Below are positions 26,522-35,849 of a DNA stretch of 64,000 nt, one piece after another. The stretch is from Thetidibacter halocola. Its GTDB lineage: Bacteria; Pseudomonadota; Alphaproteobacteria; Rhodobacterales; Rhodobacteraceae. Numbering within the stretch: position 1 is the stretch's first letter; every line of letters begins with the position of its first letter. The notes beneath the pieces were generated by a model. It was given only the letters and a program-made list of their open reading frames with translations. It searched no databases and was not told the origin of the DNA. The position numbers were made by a program, and so were the translations under genes. Location of the stretch: assembly GCF_018224955.1 (NCBI RefSeq), contig NZ_JAGTUU010000002.1:496001-560000 (forward strand), in the 5' to 3' direction.

Positions 26522-27067
26522 ATGGCAGACGCGCAGGCGCCCCTATGGGTCTTCGGATACGGTTCGCTTCTGTGGAACCCGGGTTTTCCGGTGGCCGAGC
26601 GCCGCCACGCCCGGCTGGAGGGGTATTCCCGCAGTTTCTGCATGCGCTCGATCCACCATCGCGGCACGGTCGAGGAACCGGGGTTGGTGCTGGCGCTGGA
26701 TTCCTGCCCTGGCGCCGCCTGCGACGGGCTGGCCCTGCGGGCCGAGCCGGGCACCGAGGCGGACACGCTGGCCTACCTGCGCGACCGCGAGCTGATCTCG
26801 TCGGCCTATGTCGAGCGGGTGCTGCCGGTAGCACTCCACGAGGGCGGCACGGTGGTAGCGGTGGCCTACGTGATCGACGCCCATCACGGCCAGTATTGCG
26901 GTGGTCTGCCTCTGGAAGACCAGGCCCGGATCATCGCCCGCGCCGTGGGCGGGCGGGGGCCGAATACCGAATACCTATTCAACACCGCCGCGCACCTGGC
27001 CGAACTGGGCATTCCGGATGCAGACCTTGATTGGCTGGTGCACCGGGTGCGGGCCCTGTGCGGATAA
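26522..27067 (+). CDS. ChaC-like gamma-glutamylcyclotransferase
   Basis: 181 residues. The family signature is WVFGYGSLLWNPGF (residues 9-22), followed by RSFCMRSIHHRGTVEEPGLVLAL and YLRDRE (85-90), whose Glu90 is the likely catalytic acid. ChaC enzymes break glutathione to 5-oxoproline and Cys-Gly. Length is normal for the bacterial group. It precedes the MotA-like gene by 67 bp; co-transcription is possible but no functional link is apparent. Confidence 0.88.
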   Translation: MADAQAPLWVFGYGSLLWNPGFPVAERRHARLEGYSRSFCMRSIHHRGTVEEPGLVLALDSCPGAACDGLALRAEPGTEADTLAYLRDRELISSAYVERVLPVALHEGGTVVAVAYVIDAHHGQYCGGLPLEDQARIIARAVGGRGPNTEYLFNTAAHLAELGIPDADLDWLVHRVRALCG

Positions 27068-27134
27068 CCGCTTGGCTTGACGGCGCAAAGCCCGTAGCGT
27101 CTGGCCAGTAGAACAAAGCGTGTCAGGTGTCCCG

Positions 27135-28343
27135 ATGGACAAGCCGGACCTAGAGGCCGAGCTGCAATTTTCCCAACCCGTCCGCCAGGTCACCCTGATG
27201 CTGGTGGTTCTTCTCCTGTCGGGCTTTGGCGCCTTTCTGGCGCTACCACGCGTCTTGCCCGTATTCGAGTCGAACCCCTACCTGAACGGCTTCATCCTGC
27301 TGGTCTTCGTGGTGGGCGTGCTGGCGACATTCTGGCAGGTGGCGCAGCTGATCGTCTCGGTGCGCTGGATCGAACGGTTCGGCAGGAACCGCGATGCGGG
27401 CGGGGCCACGACGGCGCAGCCGCCGGCGATCCTGGCACCTCTGGCGACGCTGCTGCGGCGGCGTGACCGGCGCACGCAGATCACCACCACCTCGACGCGT
27501 TCGATCCTCGACTCGGTGGCGACCCGGATCGACGAGGCGCGCGAGATCACCCGCTACATCGTCTCGCTGCTGATCTTCCTGGGCCTGCTTGGCACGTTCT
27601 ATGGTCTCGCAACCACGGTTCCCGCGCTGGTCGACACGATCCGTAGCCTGGCTCCGTCAGAGGGCGAAAGCGGGATCGTTGTCTTCTCGCGCCTGATGAC
27701 CGGGCTCGAAAGCCAGCTGGACGGGATGGGCACGGCTTTTGCCTCTTCGCTGCTGGGTCTTGCCTGTTCGCTGGTGGTGGGCCTGCTGGAACTGTTCGCG
27801 GGTCACGGGCAGAACCGCTTTTACCGCGAGCTTGAGGAGTGGCTGTCATCGATCACGCGGATCGGCTTTTCCTCTGACAGCGAAGGGCCGGACCTGGGCG
27901 CTGCGGGCATCGTGCTCGACCGGATGGCCGAGCAGATGGCGCAGCTGGAATACCTGTTCCAGCAATCCGAGGCCGGGCGATCCGAGGTCGACAGCCGGCT
28001 GGGCCAGCTGGCCGACAGTCTCGAACGGATGACCGAGCGGATCGAGGCAACCGCGCCTTCGGCGGCGTCGATGGCGCGGATCGCCGACGGCCAGGACCGC
28101 CTGGCCGACGCCATCCGTGAAAAAGAAAGCGCCGAGGGGCTGGACGCCGAAAGCCGGATGCGCCTGCGCTCGATCGACGTGCAGATGCTGCGCATCCTCG
28201 AGGAACTGGCGGCGGGGCGGCAGGAAAGCATGGCCGAGTTGCGGACCGAGATTTCCGCCATGACCCGCGCCCTGCAGCAGATCGTCCGGCTGGCCGGAGG
28301 CGGTCAGCCGCAACAACCGCGCCGCACCGGCGGCGGGGAATAA
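27135..28343 (+). CDS. MotA/TolQ/ExbB-like proton-channel subunit
   Basis: 402 residues. Four membrane helices lie at about 20-42, 52-75, 141-163 and 199-221. The last two contain the channel motifs FLGLLGTFYGLATTVPALVD and LDGMGTAFASSLLGLACSLVVG, the MotA/ExbB core. The C-terminal ~170 residues are charged, helical and predicted coiled coil, facing the cytoplasm. ATG 27135 is preferred over GTG 27120. The partner starts 3 bp after the stop. The pair resembles flagellar or Tol/Exb stators, but no flagellar, Tol or TonB genes and no Zorya effector genes are nearby. Its driven process is unknown. Confidence 0.85.
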   Translation: MDKPDLEAELQFSQPVRQVTLMLVVLLLSGFGAFLALPRVLPVFESNPYLNGFILLVFVVGVLATFWQVAQLIVSVRWIERFGRNRDAGGATTAQPPAILAPLATLLRRRDRRTQITTTSTRSILDSVATRIDEAREITRYIVSLLIFLGLLGTFYGLATTVPALVDTIRSLAPSEGESGIVVFSRLMTGLESQLDGMGTAFASSLLGLACSLVVGLLELFAGHGQNRFYRELEEWLSSITRIGFSSDSEGPDLGAAGIVLDRMAEQMAQLEYLFQQSEAGRSEVDSRLGQLADSLERMTERIEATAPSAASMARIADGQDRLADAIREKESAEGLDAESRMRLRSIDVQMLRILEELAAGRQESMAELRTEISAMTRALQQIVRLAGGGQPQQPRRTGGGE

Positions 28344-28346
28344 GCC

Positions 28347-30722
28347 ATGCCCCTGTCGCGCCGCACCGGATCGCGCCTTCAGGCGAATATCTGGCCCGGC
28401 TTCGTGGACGCGATGACCGGGCTTCTGCTGGTGCTGACCTTCGTCCTGTCGATCTTCATGATCGTGCAATTCGTCCTGCGCGAGACGATCTCGGGGCAGG
28501 AGGACGAGTTGAACACCCTGAGCGCCGAAATCGCCGCACTGGCGCAGGCGCTGGGCGTGCAGGAGCGGCGCAATACCGACCTGACCAACCAGCTGGGCGA
28601 GCTGGAATCGACCCTTTCGGACCGCGACACGCGACTGGCCGAGCAGGCCAGCATCATCGACACGCTGACTGCCACCCGCGACCGGCAGGCCGAAGAGCTG
28701 GCAGCGGCCAGCGCCCGGATCGCCTCGTTCGAGGATCAGGTCGCGGTGCTGCTGGCCGAACGCGACGCGGCGCGCGGCACGGTGGCCGAGTTGCGCGCCA
28801 GCGAGGCCGAGTTGCAGGCCGCCCGCGATGCGCTGGTGTCGGAACGCGACGCGCTGAACCTCGCGCTGGCGCAGGCCCGGACCGAGATCGACGCCCAGAC
28901 CGAAGAAGCCCGCCTGGCCGCTGCCCGGCGCGAGGCGATGGAGGCCCTGATCGCCGACCTGCGGTCACAGAGCGAGGGCCAGCAGGCGCAGTTGGCCGAT
29001 CTGCAGGCCCGTGTGGCCGACCTGGACACGGCGCTGAGCGAGGAAGAACAGCGCCGCCTGACCGAGGCCGCCGCCGCGGAGGCGCTGCGCAAGCGGCTGG
29101 AGAGTGCCGATGCCGAGCTGACCGCGATGACCATGGCGCTGGAACGGGAGCGCGCCCGCGCCGAAGAGACGCTGACCCTGCTGGCCGCCGCGCGCCAGGC
29201 CGAGGACGATCTGAACGCCCGGCTCGCCGCGGCGCTGGTCGCCGGGCAGGAGGCCGACGGCCGCCTTGCCGCGCTGCAGGCCGACCTGACCGACGCCCGA
29301 CAGGCGCGGCGTGACGCCGAGGCGGCGCTGGCGGAGCGCGACGCCGCGCGGGCCGAGGCCGAGTCGCAGCTGTCGGAGCTGGCGGGACGGTTGGCCAACG
29401 CGCTGGCGCGGCTGGCGGAATCCGAGGCGCTGGACAAGGAAATGGCGGCGCTGCGCGCGTCCAATGCCGCGCTGCTGTCGGACCTGTCGGCAGCGCAGGG
29501 GCAGGCGGCCGAGGCCGCCGCGGCCCGTGATGCCGCCCGCGACACGGCGCAGTCGGCCGAGGTCGATCTCGCCGCCGCGCGCGCCGCGGCCGAGGCGGCC
29601 CGGGCCGAGGTCGAGAGCCTCACCGCGCGCGTGGCCGAATTGCAGGGCGGCAACGCGCAGGTCGCGGAACTGCAGGCAGACCTTCAGGCTGCTTCGCAGC
29701 GGATCGCCGAGCGCGATGCGAGGATCGCGGCGCTGCGCGATGCGCTGGCCGAGGCCGAGGCGCGGGCAACGAGCCAGGCCGACGATCGTCGTAGCCTGGA
29801 GGAACGCCTCGCCGCCGCGCTGGCCGCGCGCATGGCCGCCGAGACCAGCGTCGAGGAAACCCGCGACCGGCTGGCGGCGGCCATCGCCGAGCGAGAAGCG
29901 GCGCGATCCGAGGCCGCCGCGCGCCTGTCCGAGGCCGAACAGCGGCAGGCCCTGCTGGCCCAGGCGCAGGCGGAACTGGCGCAAACGACGGAACGCGGCA
30001 GCGCCGCGCAGAGACAGGCGGAATTGCTGAACCAGCAGGTCGCGCAACTGCGCAATCAGTTGTCGGAACTGCAGGCCATTCTCGGCGAGGCGCAGCAGCG
30101 CGACGAGGCCAGCCAGGTGCAGCTGCAGAACCTCGGTTCGGAACTCAACGCCGCGCTGGCCCGTGCGGCTGCGGAGGAGCGCCGCCGCCGCATCGCCGAA
30201 GAGGAACAGCGCAAGCTGGAAGAAGAGCGGGCCCGGCGTCTGGAGGCCGAAAAGCAGGATCTCGAACGCTATCGCTCGGAGTTTTTCGGCCGGCTGCGCG
30301 ATGTGCTGGGCAATACCGAGGGCGTGCGGATCGAGGGGGACCGGTTCGTGTTCTCCTCGGAGGTGCTTTTCGCGCCGGGATCGGCCGACCTGTCCCCGGC
30401 GGGCGAGGCCGAGATCGCCAAGGTCGCAAGCATCCTGCAGCGGGTCTCGGACGACATCCCGCCGGAGATCGACTGGATCATCCGGGTCGATGGCCATACG
30501 GACGACATCCCGATCCGCCCCGGGGCGGAATTCGCGGACAATTGGGAATTGAGCCAGGCGCGGGCGCTGTCCGTGGTGCGCTACATGATCGATTTCCTGG
30601 GCCTCCCGCCGCAGCGGCTGGCGGCGAACGGCTTTGGCCAGTACCAGCCAGTGAACCCGGCGGACACGGCCGAGGCGCGCGCGCAGAACCGGCGGATCGA
30701 GCTGAAGCTGACCGAGCGCTGA
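28347..30722 (+). CDS. MotB/OmpA-like peptidoglycan-binding protein with ~600-residue coiled coil
   Basis: 791 residues. One N-terminal membrane helix (WPGFVDAMTGLLLVLTFVLS) carries Asp21, placed like the proton-carrying Asp of MotB. Residues about 50-645 are an almost unbroken Ala/Glu/Arg/Leu heptad region. The C-terminal domain (about 665-791) is OmpA/MotB-like: VLFAPGSADLSPAG, VDGHTDDIPI, the peptidoglycan motif NWELSQARALSVV and NRRIELKL. It is the second gene of a stator-like pair. A straight coil of that length would be far longer than the periplasm is wide, so it must fold back or bundle. The stop lies inside the next palindromic element. Confidence 0.85.
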   Translation: MPLSRRTGSRLQANIWPGFVDAMTGLLLVLTFVLSIFMIVQFVLRETISGQEDELNTLSAEIAALAQALGVQERRNTDLTNQLGELESTLSDRDTRLAEQASIIDTLTATRDRQAEELAAASARIASFEDQVAVLLAERDAARGTVAELRASEAELQAARDALVSERDALNLALAQARTEIDAQTEEARLAAARREAMEALIADLRSQSEGQQAQLADLQARVADLDTALSEEEQRRLTEAAAAEALRKRLESADAELTAMTMALERERARAEETLTLLAAARQAEDDLNARLAAALVAGQEADGRLAALQADLTDARQARRDAEAALAERDAARAEAESQLSELAGRLANALARLAESEALDKEMAALRASNAALLSDLSAAQGQAAEAAAARDAARDTAQSAEVDLAAARAAAEAARAEVESLTARVAELQGGNAQVAELQADLQAASQRIAERDARIAALRDALAEAEARATSQADDRRSLEERLAAALAARMAAETSVEETRDRLAAAIAEREAARSEAAARLSEAEQRQALLAQAQAELAQTTERGSAAQRQAELLNQQVAQLRNQLSELQAILGEAQQRDEASQVQLQNLGSELNAALARAAAEERRRRIAEEEQRKLEEERARRLEAEKQDLERYRSEFFGRLRDVLGNTEGVRIEGDRFVFSSEVLFAPGSADLSPAGEAEIAKVASILQRVSDDIPPEIDWIIRVDGHTDDIPIRPGAEFADNWELSQARALSVVRYMIDFLGLPPQRLAANGFGQYQPVNPADTAEARAQNRRIELKLTER

Positions 30723-30777
30723 CGGCGGATCGGCGCTGTTTCGCGCGGGACGCGCGAAAGGCGCCCCGCCCGCCGTC
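30721..30777. repeat. Palindromic intergenic element, copy 2
   Basis: Three nested stems: GACGGCGG / CCGCCGTC (30721-30728 and 30770-30777), GGCGC / GCGCC and an inner 9-bp TTTCGCGCG / CGCGCGAAA with GGA loop. The flanks repeat those at 24107-24150. It lies between convergent genes (the OmpA-like gene and parC) and overlaps the OmpA-like stop codon. The rest of the gap to 30884 holds no gene. Confidence 0.6.
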
Positions 30778-30884
30778 CCGTGCGACGATGATCCGGCCGT
30801 CGTTGCAGGTGGAGATCGGGCCGGGGCTCTGCCCCGTCGCGCGTGCCGCGCGACTCCCCGGAGATTTCCGGGCAAGATGAAGGA

Positions 30885-33308
30885 TCAGGTGAACCGATTG
30901 TCACGCGGGAAGCCGCGCGGTGCCATGCGGCCGGCGCTCGCGCGTTTCGCGATCCATTCCTCGAGATCGGTCTGGGTGCGGGTGCGTCCCGCCGGGTCGA
31001 GCCAGGTCAGCCCTTCGGAGAGGCTGAAGATGCGGGCGTCTGACAGCCCGCCATCCTTGTATTTCTGGAGTCGCACGCCCTTGCCCCGGCCCATTTCCGG
31101 CAATTCGTCCAGCGCGAAGACCAGCACCTTTCGGTTTTCGCCCACCACCGCGACATGGTCGCCATCGACCGGCGTGCAGACCCGGGCGCGAACGTCGTCG
31201 CGCATGTTCAGCACCTGCTTGCCAGCGCGGGTCTGGGCCAGGACCTCTTCCTCGGGAACGATGAAGCCGTCGCCAGCGGTTGAGGCAACCAGCAGCTTGC
31301 CGCCCGGCCGGTGGATGAACAGGTCGACGATCTCGGCCTCGTTGGGCAGGTCGACCATCAGGCGCAGCGGCTCTCCCATGCCGCGCCCGCCGGGCAACTG
31401 GCTGGCCTGGAGCGTGTAGAACCGTCCGTTCGACCCGAAGACCAGCAGCTTGTCCGTGGTTTCGGCATGGAAGATAAAGCGCGGGGCGTCACCGTCCTTG
31501 AACTTCAGCTCGCGGGTCAGGTCGATATGGCCGGTCATGGCGCGGATCCAGCCCATCTGCGAGCAGACCACGGTGATCGGCTCGCGCTCGATCATCGCCT
31601 CGATCGGCACCTCCTCGGCCTCGGCGGCTTCGGCAAAGGCGGTGCGGCGGGCGCCGCCGCCCTGTTCCTTGCCGAAGCGCTTGCGCACGTCGCGCAGTTC
31701 CTCGGCGATGCGCTTCCACTGCAGGCTCTCGTTTTCCAGCAGGTCCTCGAGCGCCGCGCGTTCCGCCATCAGCGAATCGCGCTCGTTCACCAGTTCGAGT
31801 TCCTCGAGCCGGCGCAAGCTGCGCAGGCGCATGTTGAGGATCGCCTCGGCCTGCACGTCCGACAGGCCCTCGGACCGACCGGCGAAACGGCGCGGGATCT
31901 GCGCCGGACCGCCATCGTCGGCCAGCACGCCGCGCGCCTCGGCCTCGGGGTCGTCGCGCAGGTCCAGCGACTTGACGTCGATGCCTGCCAGGGGCGAGAC
32001 ATAGTCGCGTTCCGACGTGGCGCGACGGATGCCGGCCTGGTGCGGGCGCGACCAGTCCTCGTACATCAACCCGGCCTTGGGATCTTCGTCATAGCGGATG
32101 ATGTCGATCACGCGGTCGAGGTTGAGGAAGGCGACGATCAGCCCCTCGAGCACCTCGAGCCGGTTGTCGATCTTGGCCATCCGGTGTTTCGCGCGGCGGA
32201 TCAGCACGTCGCGCCGGAAGTCGAGGAAGGCGCGCAGGACCTCTTTCAGCGAGCAGACCTTGGGCGTCACGCCGTCGATCAGCACGTTCATGTTCAGCGA
32301 GAACCGGATTTCCAGGTCGGAGTTCCGGAACAGCATGTTCATCAGGACATCCGGGTCCACGTTCTTCGACTTGGGTTCGAGGATCATGCGGATGTCGTCG
32401 GCGGATTCGTCGCGCACGTCGGCGAGGATCGGCACCTTCTTGGTCTGGATCAGCTCGGCGATGCGTTCGACCAGCTTGGATTTCTGCACCTGGTAGGGGA
32501 TCTCGGTCACGACGATCTGCCAGGTACCGCGTCCCTGGTCCTCGACCTCCCACTTTGCGCGCAGCCGGATCGAGCCGCGCCCGGTCGCATAGGCCTCGGC
32601 GATGCTGTCGCGGGGTTCCACGATGACGCCGCCGGTGGGGAAGTCGGGACCGGGCACGTGTTGCAACAGCGTCTCGTCACCGGCACCGGGCGACTTGATG
32701 AGATGCAGGCAGGCGTCGATCAGCTCGCCGATATTGTGCGGCGGGATGTTGGTTGCCATGCCCACCGCGATGCCGCTGGACCCGTTGGCCAGCAGGTTCG
32801 GGTAAGAGGCGGGCAGCACGACCGGCTCCATCAACCGACCGTCGTAGTTCGGGCGGAAATCGACGGCGTTCTCGTCCAGCCCGTCGAGCAGAGCCTCGGA
32901 CATGATCGTCATCCGCGCCTCGGTGTAGCGCGAGGCCGCCGGGTTGTCGCCGTCGATATTGCCGAAGTTGCCCTGGCCGTCGACCAGCGGATAGCGGATG
33001 GTGAAATCCTGCGCCAGGCGGGCCATCGCGTCATAGATCGCGGCGTCGCCATGCGGGTGGAAATCGCCCATCGTGTCGCCGCTGATCTTGGCCGATTTCA
33101 GGAAACCGCCGGTCGAGGACAGCCGCAGCCGCCGCATCGCGTAAAGGATTCGCCGATGCACCGGCTTCAGCCCGTCGCGCGCATCGGGCAGCGCGCGGTG
33201 CATGATCGTGCTCAGGGCATAGGTCAGATAGCGTTCGCCAATGGCCCGCCGCAGCGGTTCCGCCATGTGTCGAGGGTTGATGTTGGGGTCAAACGTATCG
33301 TCAGCCAT
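30885..33308 (-). CDS. parC: DNA topoisomerase IV subunit A
   Basis: 807 residues from ATG 33308. The GyrA/ParC winged-helix region reads [41 protein letters not shown], and the active-site tyrosine is Tyr128 in [10 protein letters not shown]. The shortened C-terminal beta-pinwheel, lacking the GyrA box QRRGGKG, points to ParC and not GyrA. With ParE it decatenates daughter chromosomes. It diverges from the SH3-domain gene. The further upstream ATG at 33338 adds ten residues unlike the family. Confidence 0.95.
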   Translation of the reverse strand: MADDTFDPNINPRHMAEPLRRAIGERYLTYALSTIMHRALPDARDGLKPVHRRILYAMRRLRLSSTGGFLKSAKISGDTMGDFHPHGDAAIYDAMARLAQDFTIRYPLVDGQGNFGNIDGDNPAASRYTEARMTIMSEALLDGLDENAVDFRPNYDGRLMEPVVLPASYPNLLANGSSGIAVGMATNIPPHNIGELIDACLHLIKSPGAGDETLLQHVPGPDFPTGGVIVEPRDSIAEAYATGRGSIRLRAKWEVEDQGRGTWQIVVTEIPYQVQKSKLVERIAELIQTKKVPILADVRDESADDIRMILEPKSKNVDPDVLMNMLFRNSDLEIRFSLNMNVLIDGVTPKVCSLKEVLRAFLDFRRDVLIRRAKHRMAKIDNRLEVLEGLIVAFLNLDRVIDIIRYDEDPKAGLMYEDWSRPHQAGIRRATSERDYVSPLAGIDVKSLDLRDDPEAEARGVLADDGGPAQIPRRFAGRSEGLSDVQAEAILNMRLRSLRRLEELELVNERDSLMAERAALEDLLENESLQWKRIAEELRDVRKRFGKEQGGGARRTAFAEAAEAEEVPIEAMIEREPITVVCSQMGWIRAMTGHIDLTRELKFKDGDAPRFIFHAETTDKLLVFGSNGRFYTLQASQLPGGRGMGEPLRLMVDLPNEAEIVDLFIHRPGGKLLVASTAGDGFIVPEEEVLAQTRAGKQVLNMRDDVRARVCTPVDGDHVAVVGENRKVLVFALDELPEMGRGKGVRLQKYKDGGLSDARIFSLSEGLTWLDPAGRTRTQTDLEEWIAKRASAGRMAPRGFPRDNRFT

Positions 33309-33467
33309 AGATGCTGTGATAGCGATGCGGTGCGGCACGGTAAAGCGCGGTTGCGGGGAATCTACCGGGAATTTCCGCTACGACCGGCAGAGGGAATCTG
33401 CTAAACCTCGGCATGTCCTGCGGAATTGATCGCGGGGATACGTGCCGTGCCTGCCGGGGGGATTTCG

Positions 33468-34094
33468 ATGAAGACGATGATTGGCATGACGTTTCTGGTG
33501 TTGGGCTGGGCATGGTTCGAGCTGTCTGGCGGGGCCGATTTCGAGGCCGGCGACCGGGGCGTCACCATCGTCGCGCGATATCAGCCAGACGCACGGATGC
33601 CTGCATCGGAACAGGAGGCACGCCCTGCCGTGGCGCGGGCCGAGACCGATCTGGGCCTGACCCCGACCGCGCCGCAACCGCGCATCCGCGTGGTCGAGGC
33701 GCCGGTTCTGGCGCCCAAGGTGTCCGCGGCCTCGCCGCAGGCGGGGGCCGACAAGCTGGCCGACGTAGCGCAGATCGCCGCCAGCCTCGACGACGCCGAG
33801 TCGGGGGTTGTGCTGGGCGGGCTGGGCGGCGACATGTCGGATTTTGGCCGTCCGGTTGGCGTAGACGCGGCGGTGCGCGACGCGCTGGGCGGTCCCGATT
33901 ATCGCGTCGTCACGGGCGCCCGCGTCAACCTGCGGGACGGGCCCGGCACCGGCTTTGCCGTCGTGACCACCCTGTCACGCGGGCAGGAGGTCGAGGTTGT
34001 GCAGGATACGGGCGACGGCTGGGTGGAACTGCGCGCACTGGAGGGTGGATTCGTCGGCTGGATGGCCGATTCCTTCCTGGTCGCCGCGAACTGA
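33468..34094 (+). CDS. SH3b-domain exported protein
   Basis: 208 residues from ATG 33468 behind GGGGGGA. The first helix (MIGMTFLVLGWAWFELSGG) is a signal peptide or anchor. A low-complexity Ala/Pro middle region follows, then a bacterial SH3 domain at about residues 145-205: YRVVTGARVNLRDGPGTGFAVVTTLSRGQEVEVVQDTGDGWVEL broken into its usual strands, ending in GWMADSFL. Such domains bind cell wall or partner peptides. No catalytic domain is present, so the role is unknown. Confidence 0.83.
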   Translation: MKTMIGMTFLVLGWAWFELSGGADFEAGDRGVTIVARYQPDARMPASEQEARPAVARAETDLGLTPTAPQPRIRVVEAPVLAPKVSAASPQAGADKLADVAQIAASLDDAESGVVLGGLGGDMSDFGRPVGVDAAVRDALGGPDYRVVTGARVNLRDGPGTGFAVVTTLSRGQEVEVVQDTGDGWVELRALEGGFVGWMADSFLVAAN

Positions 34095-34139
34095 ACGCCA
34101 TCCCTTCCCCTTGATCCGTCGGCGTCGTAAAGCCGCGCC

Positions 34140-34973
34140 ATGACGGACCGCAGCATACTCATCACCGGATGTTCCTCGGGAATCGGCGCGGATGCGGCGC
34201 AGGTGCTGCGCGCGCGCGGCTGGCGCGTCTTTGCCGCCTGCCGGCAGGAGTCTGACTGTGTCCGCCTGCGCGCCGAGGGGTTCGACTCGCCCCGGCTTGA
34301 CTATACCGACCCGGACAGTATCGGCGCGGCGCTGGAGCAGGTGCTGGAGTCCACCGGCGGACGGCTGGACGCACTGTTCAACAACGGCGCCCATGCGACG
34401 CCCGGCGCGGTCGAGGATCTGCCCGTGGACGCGCTGCGCGCGATCTTCGAATCGAATGTCTTTGGCTGGCACGACCTGACCTGCCGGGTGATCCCGGTCA
34501 TGCGGGCGCAGGGGGCGGGCCGGATCGTCAATCACTCCTCGGTTCTGGGGCTGGTTACGATGCCTTGGCGCGGTGCCTACAACGCGACCAAGTTCGCCAT
34601 CGAGGGGCTTACCGACACGCTGCGGATCGAGTTGCGCGACACGCCGATCCACGTCGTCACGCTGAACACCGGGCCGGTCACGTCGAAGATCCGGGTCAAC
34701 TCGATCCCGCATTTCGAGCGCTGGGTGGACTGGCGTGCGTCGGCCCGCCGCGAGCAATACGAATCCCGCCTGCTGAAGCGGCTATACGAGGATCGCGGCC
34801 CGGACACGTTCGAACTGCCGCCCTCGGCGGTGTCGCGCAAGCTGATCCACGCGCTGGAACATACGCGCCCGAAACCGCGCTACTACATCACCACGCCCAC
34901 CTACCTGATGGGGGCGGCGCGACGGCTGTTGCCGACGCGCGGGCTGGACTGGCTGCTGGCCAAGGGCGGCTGA
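34140..34973 (+). CDS. Short-chain dehydrogenase/reductase
   Basis: 277 residues. The cofactor motif ILITGCSSGIG (residues 6-16) and NNGA match classical SDRs. The catalytic Ser is in VNHSSVLG, and the YxxxK pair in GAYNATKFAIEG. The C-terminal extension (YYITTPTYLMGAARRLLPTRGLDWLL) resembles SDRs acting on hydrophobic substrates, possibly lipids or retinol-like molecules. It is transcribed with the SH3 gene direction but no functional connection is evident. Confidence 0.9.
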   Translation: MTDRSILITGCSSGIGADAAQVLRARGWRVFAACRQESDCVRLRAEGFDSPRLDYTDPDSIGAALEQVLESTGGRLDALFNNGAHATPGAVEDLPVDALRAIFESNVFGWHDLTCRVIPVMRAQGAGRIVNHSSVLGLVTMPWRGAYNATKFAIEGLTDTLRIELRDTPIHVVTLNTGPVTSKIRVNSIPHFERWVDWRASARREQYESRLLKRLYEDRGPDTFELPPSAVSRKLIHALEHTRPKPRYYITTPTYLMGAARRLLPTRGLDWLLAKGG

Positions 34974-35038
34974 GACGCATTGCGCCTTCGCTTTTCCCGG
35001 CCGGGGGTCTATGTCTCGCCCCAATCACAGGAGGGATC

Positions 35039-35242
35039 ATGACCAAGGACCCGCTTTTCATCGTCGTCGCCGTCGCCATGCTTCTGGTGGTGGGCGTGCT
35101 GCTGTTCGGCATCGGCAGTTTCGCCAAGGGTGGCGAGTTCAACAAGAAATACGCCAACAAGGCCATGCAACTGCGGATCGCCGCGCAATTCGTCGCGATC
35201 CTGCTGATCCTTCTTTTCGTCTGGATTCGCCGGGGGGCATGA
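35039..35242 (+). CDS. Twin-transmembrane HIG1-domain protein
   Basis: 67 residues with two membrane helices (about 5-27 and 47-63) separated by the loop FAKGGEFNKKYANKAMQLRIAAQ. This is the HIG1-type pattern seen in small alphaproteobacterial membrane proteins; eukaryotic relatives modulate cytochrome oxidase. GGAGGG precedes the ATG. It ends 1 bp before the adenosyltransferase start, so the two are co-transcribed. Confidence 0.85.
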   Translation: MTKDPLFIVVAVAMLLVVGVLLFGIGSFAKGGEFNKKYANKAMQLRIAAQFVAILLILLFVWIRRGA

Positions 35243-35243
35243 C

Positions 35244-35819
35244 ATGGTCGTTCTGAACAAGATTTACACCAAGACTGGGGACGATGGCGAAACCGCGCTG
35301 GGCAATGGCTCGCGCGTAGCCAAGTTCGCCCAGCGGGTCGAGGCCTATGGCACAGTGGACGAGGTCAACTCGGTCGTCGGCCTGGCCCGGCTGCATGCGG
35401 CGGACGAGGTGGACGCCGCTCTGTCGCGCATCCAGAATGACCTGTTCGACCTGGGCGCCGACCTGTGCCTGCCCGAGATGGCCAAGGACGACCAGCGCGA
35501 GTGGAACCCGCTGCGCATGCATGACAGCCAGGTTACGCGGCTGGAAAAGGAAATCGACGCGATGAACGTGCGGCTGGAACCGCTGCGCAGCTTCATACTG
35601 CCGGGCGGATCGGCGCTGTCGGCGCATCTGCACCACTGCCGCACCGTTTCACGCCGGGCTGAGCGGCTGACCGTGGCGCTGGCGACGGTCGAAGAGGTGA
35701 ACCCGGCCGCGGTGCGTTACCTCAACCGCCTGTCGGACTGGTTCTTTGTCGCCGCCCGTATCGCCAATGACGATGGTCGCGCCGACGTCCTGTGGCAGCC
35801 GGGCGCGAACCGGACCTGA
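35244..35819 (+). CDS. PduO-type cob(I)alamin adenosyltransferase
   Basis: 191 residues. The N-terminal KIYTKTGDDGETALGNGSRV is the ATP-binding signature of PduO-type adenosyltransferases, and EAYGTVDEVNS, SFILPGGS and CRTVSRRAERL supply the other conserved contacts. It transfers the adenosyl group of ATP to cob(I)alamin to form coenzyme B12. No cobalamin biosynthesis genes or B12 riboswitch are seen nearby. It directly follows the HIG1-type gene, a pairing with no obvious metabolic logic. Confidence 0.94.
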   Translation: MVVLNKIYTKTGDDGETALGNGSRVAKFAQRVEAYGTVDEVNSVVGLARLHAADEVDAALSRIQNDLFDLGADLCLPEMAKDDQREWNPLRMHDSQVTRLEKEIDAMNVRLEPLRSFILPGGSALSAHLHHCRTVSRRAERLTVALATVEEVNPAAVRYLNRLSDWFFVAARIANDDGRADVLWQPGANRT

Positions 35820-35849
35820 GGACCGGGCGGGGTCAGACCCCGTCCTCCG

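Noticed and set aside
24117-26795. An 892-codon plus-strand open frame
   Set aside because: It runs opposite the M20 and DUF2125 genes, has low-complexity composition and is explained by antisense GC skew.
27135-30722. Zorya anti-phage system (ZorA/ZorB)
   Set aside because: ZorAB are also MotA/MotB-like, but ZorC/D/E genes are absent, and here the very long coil is in the OmpA-like partner, whereas in ZorA it is the cytoplasmic tail.
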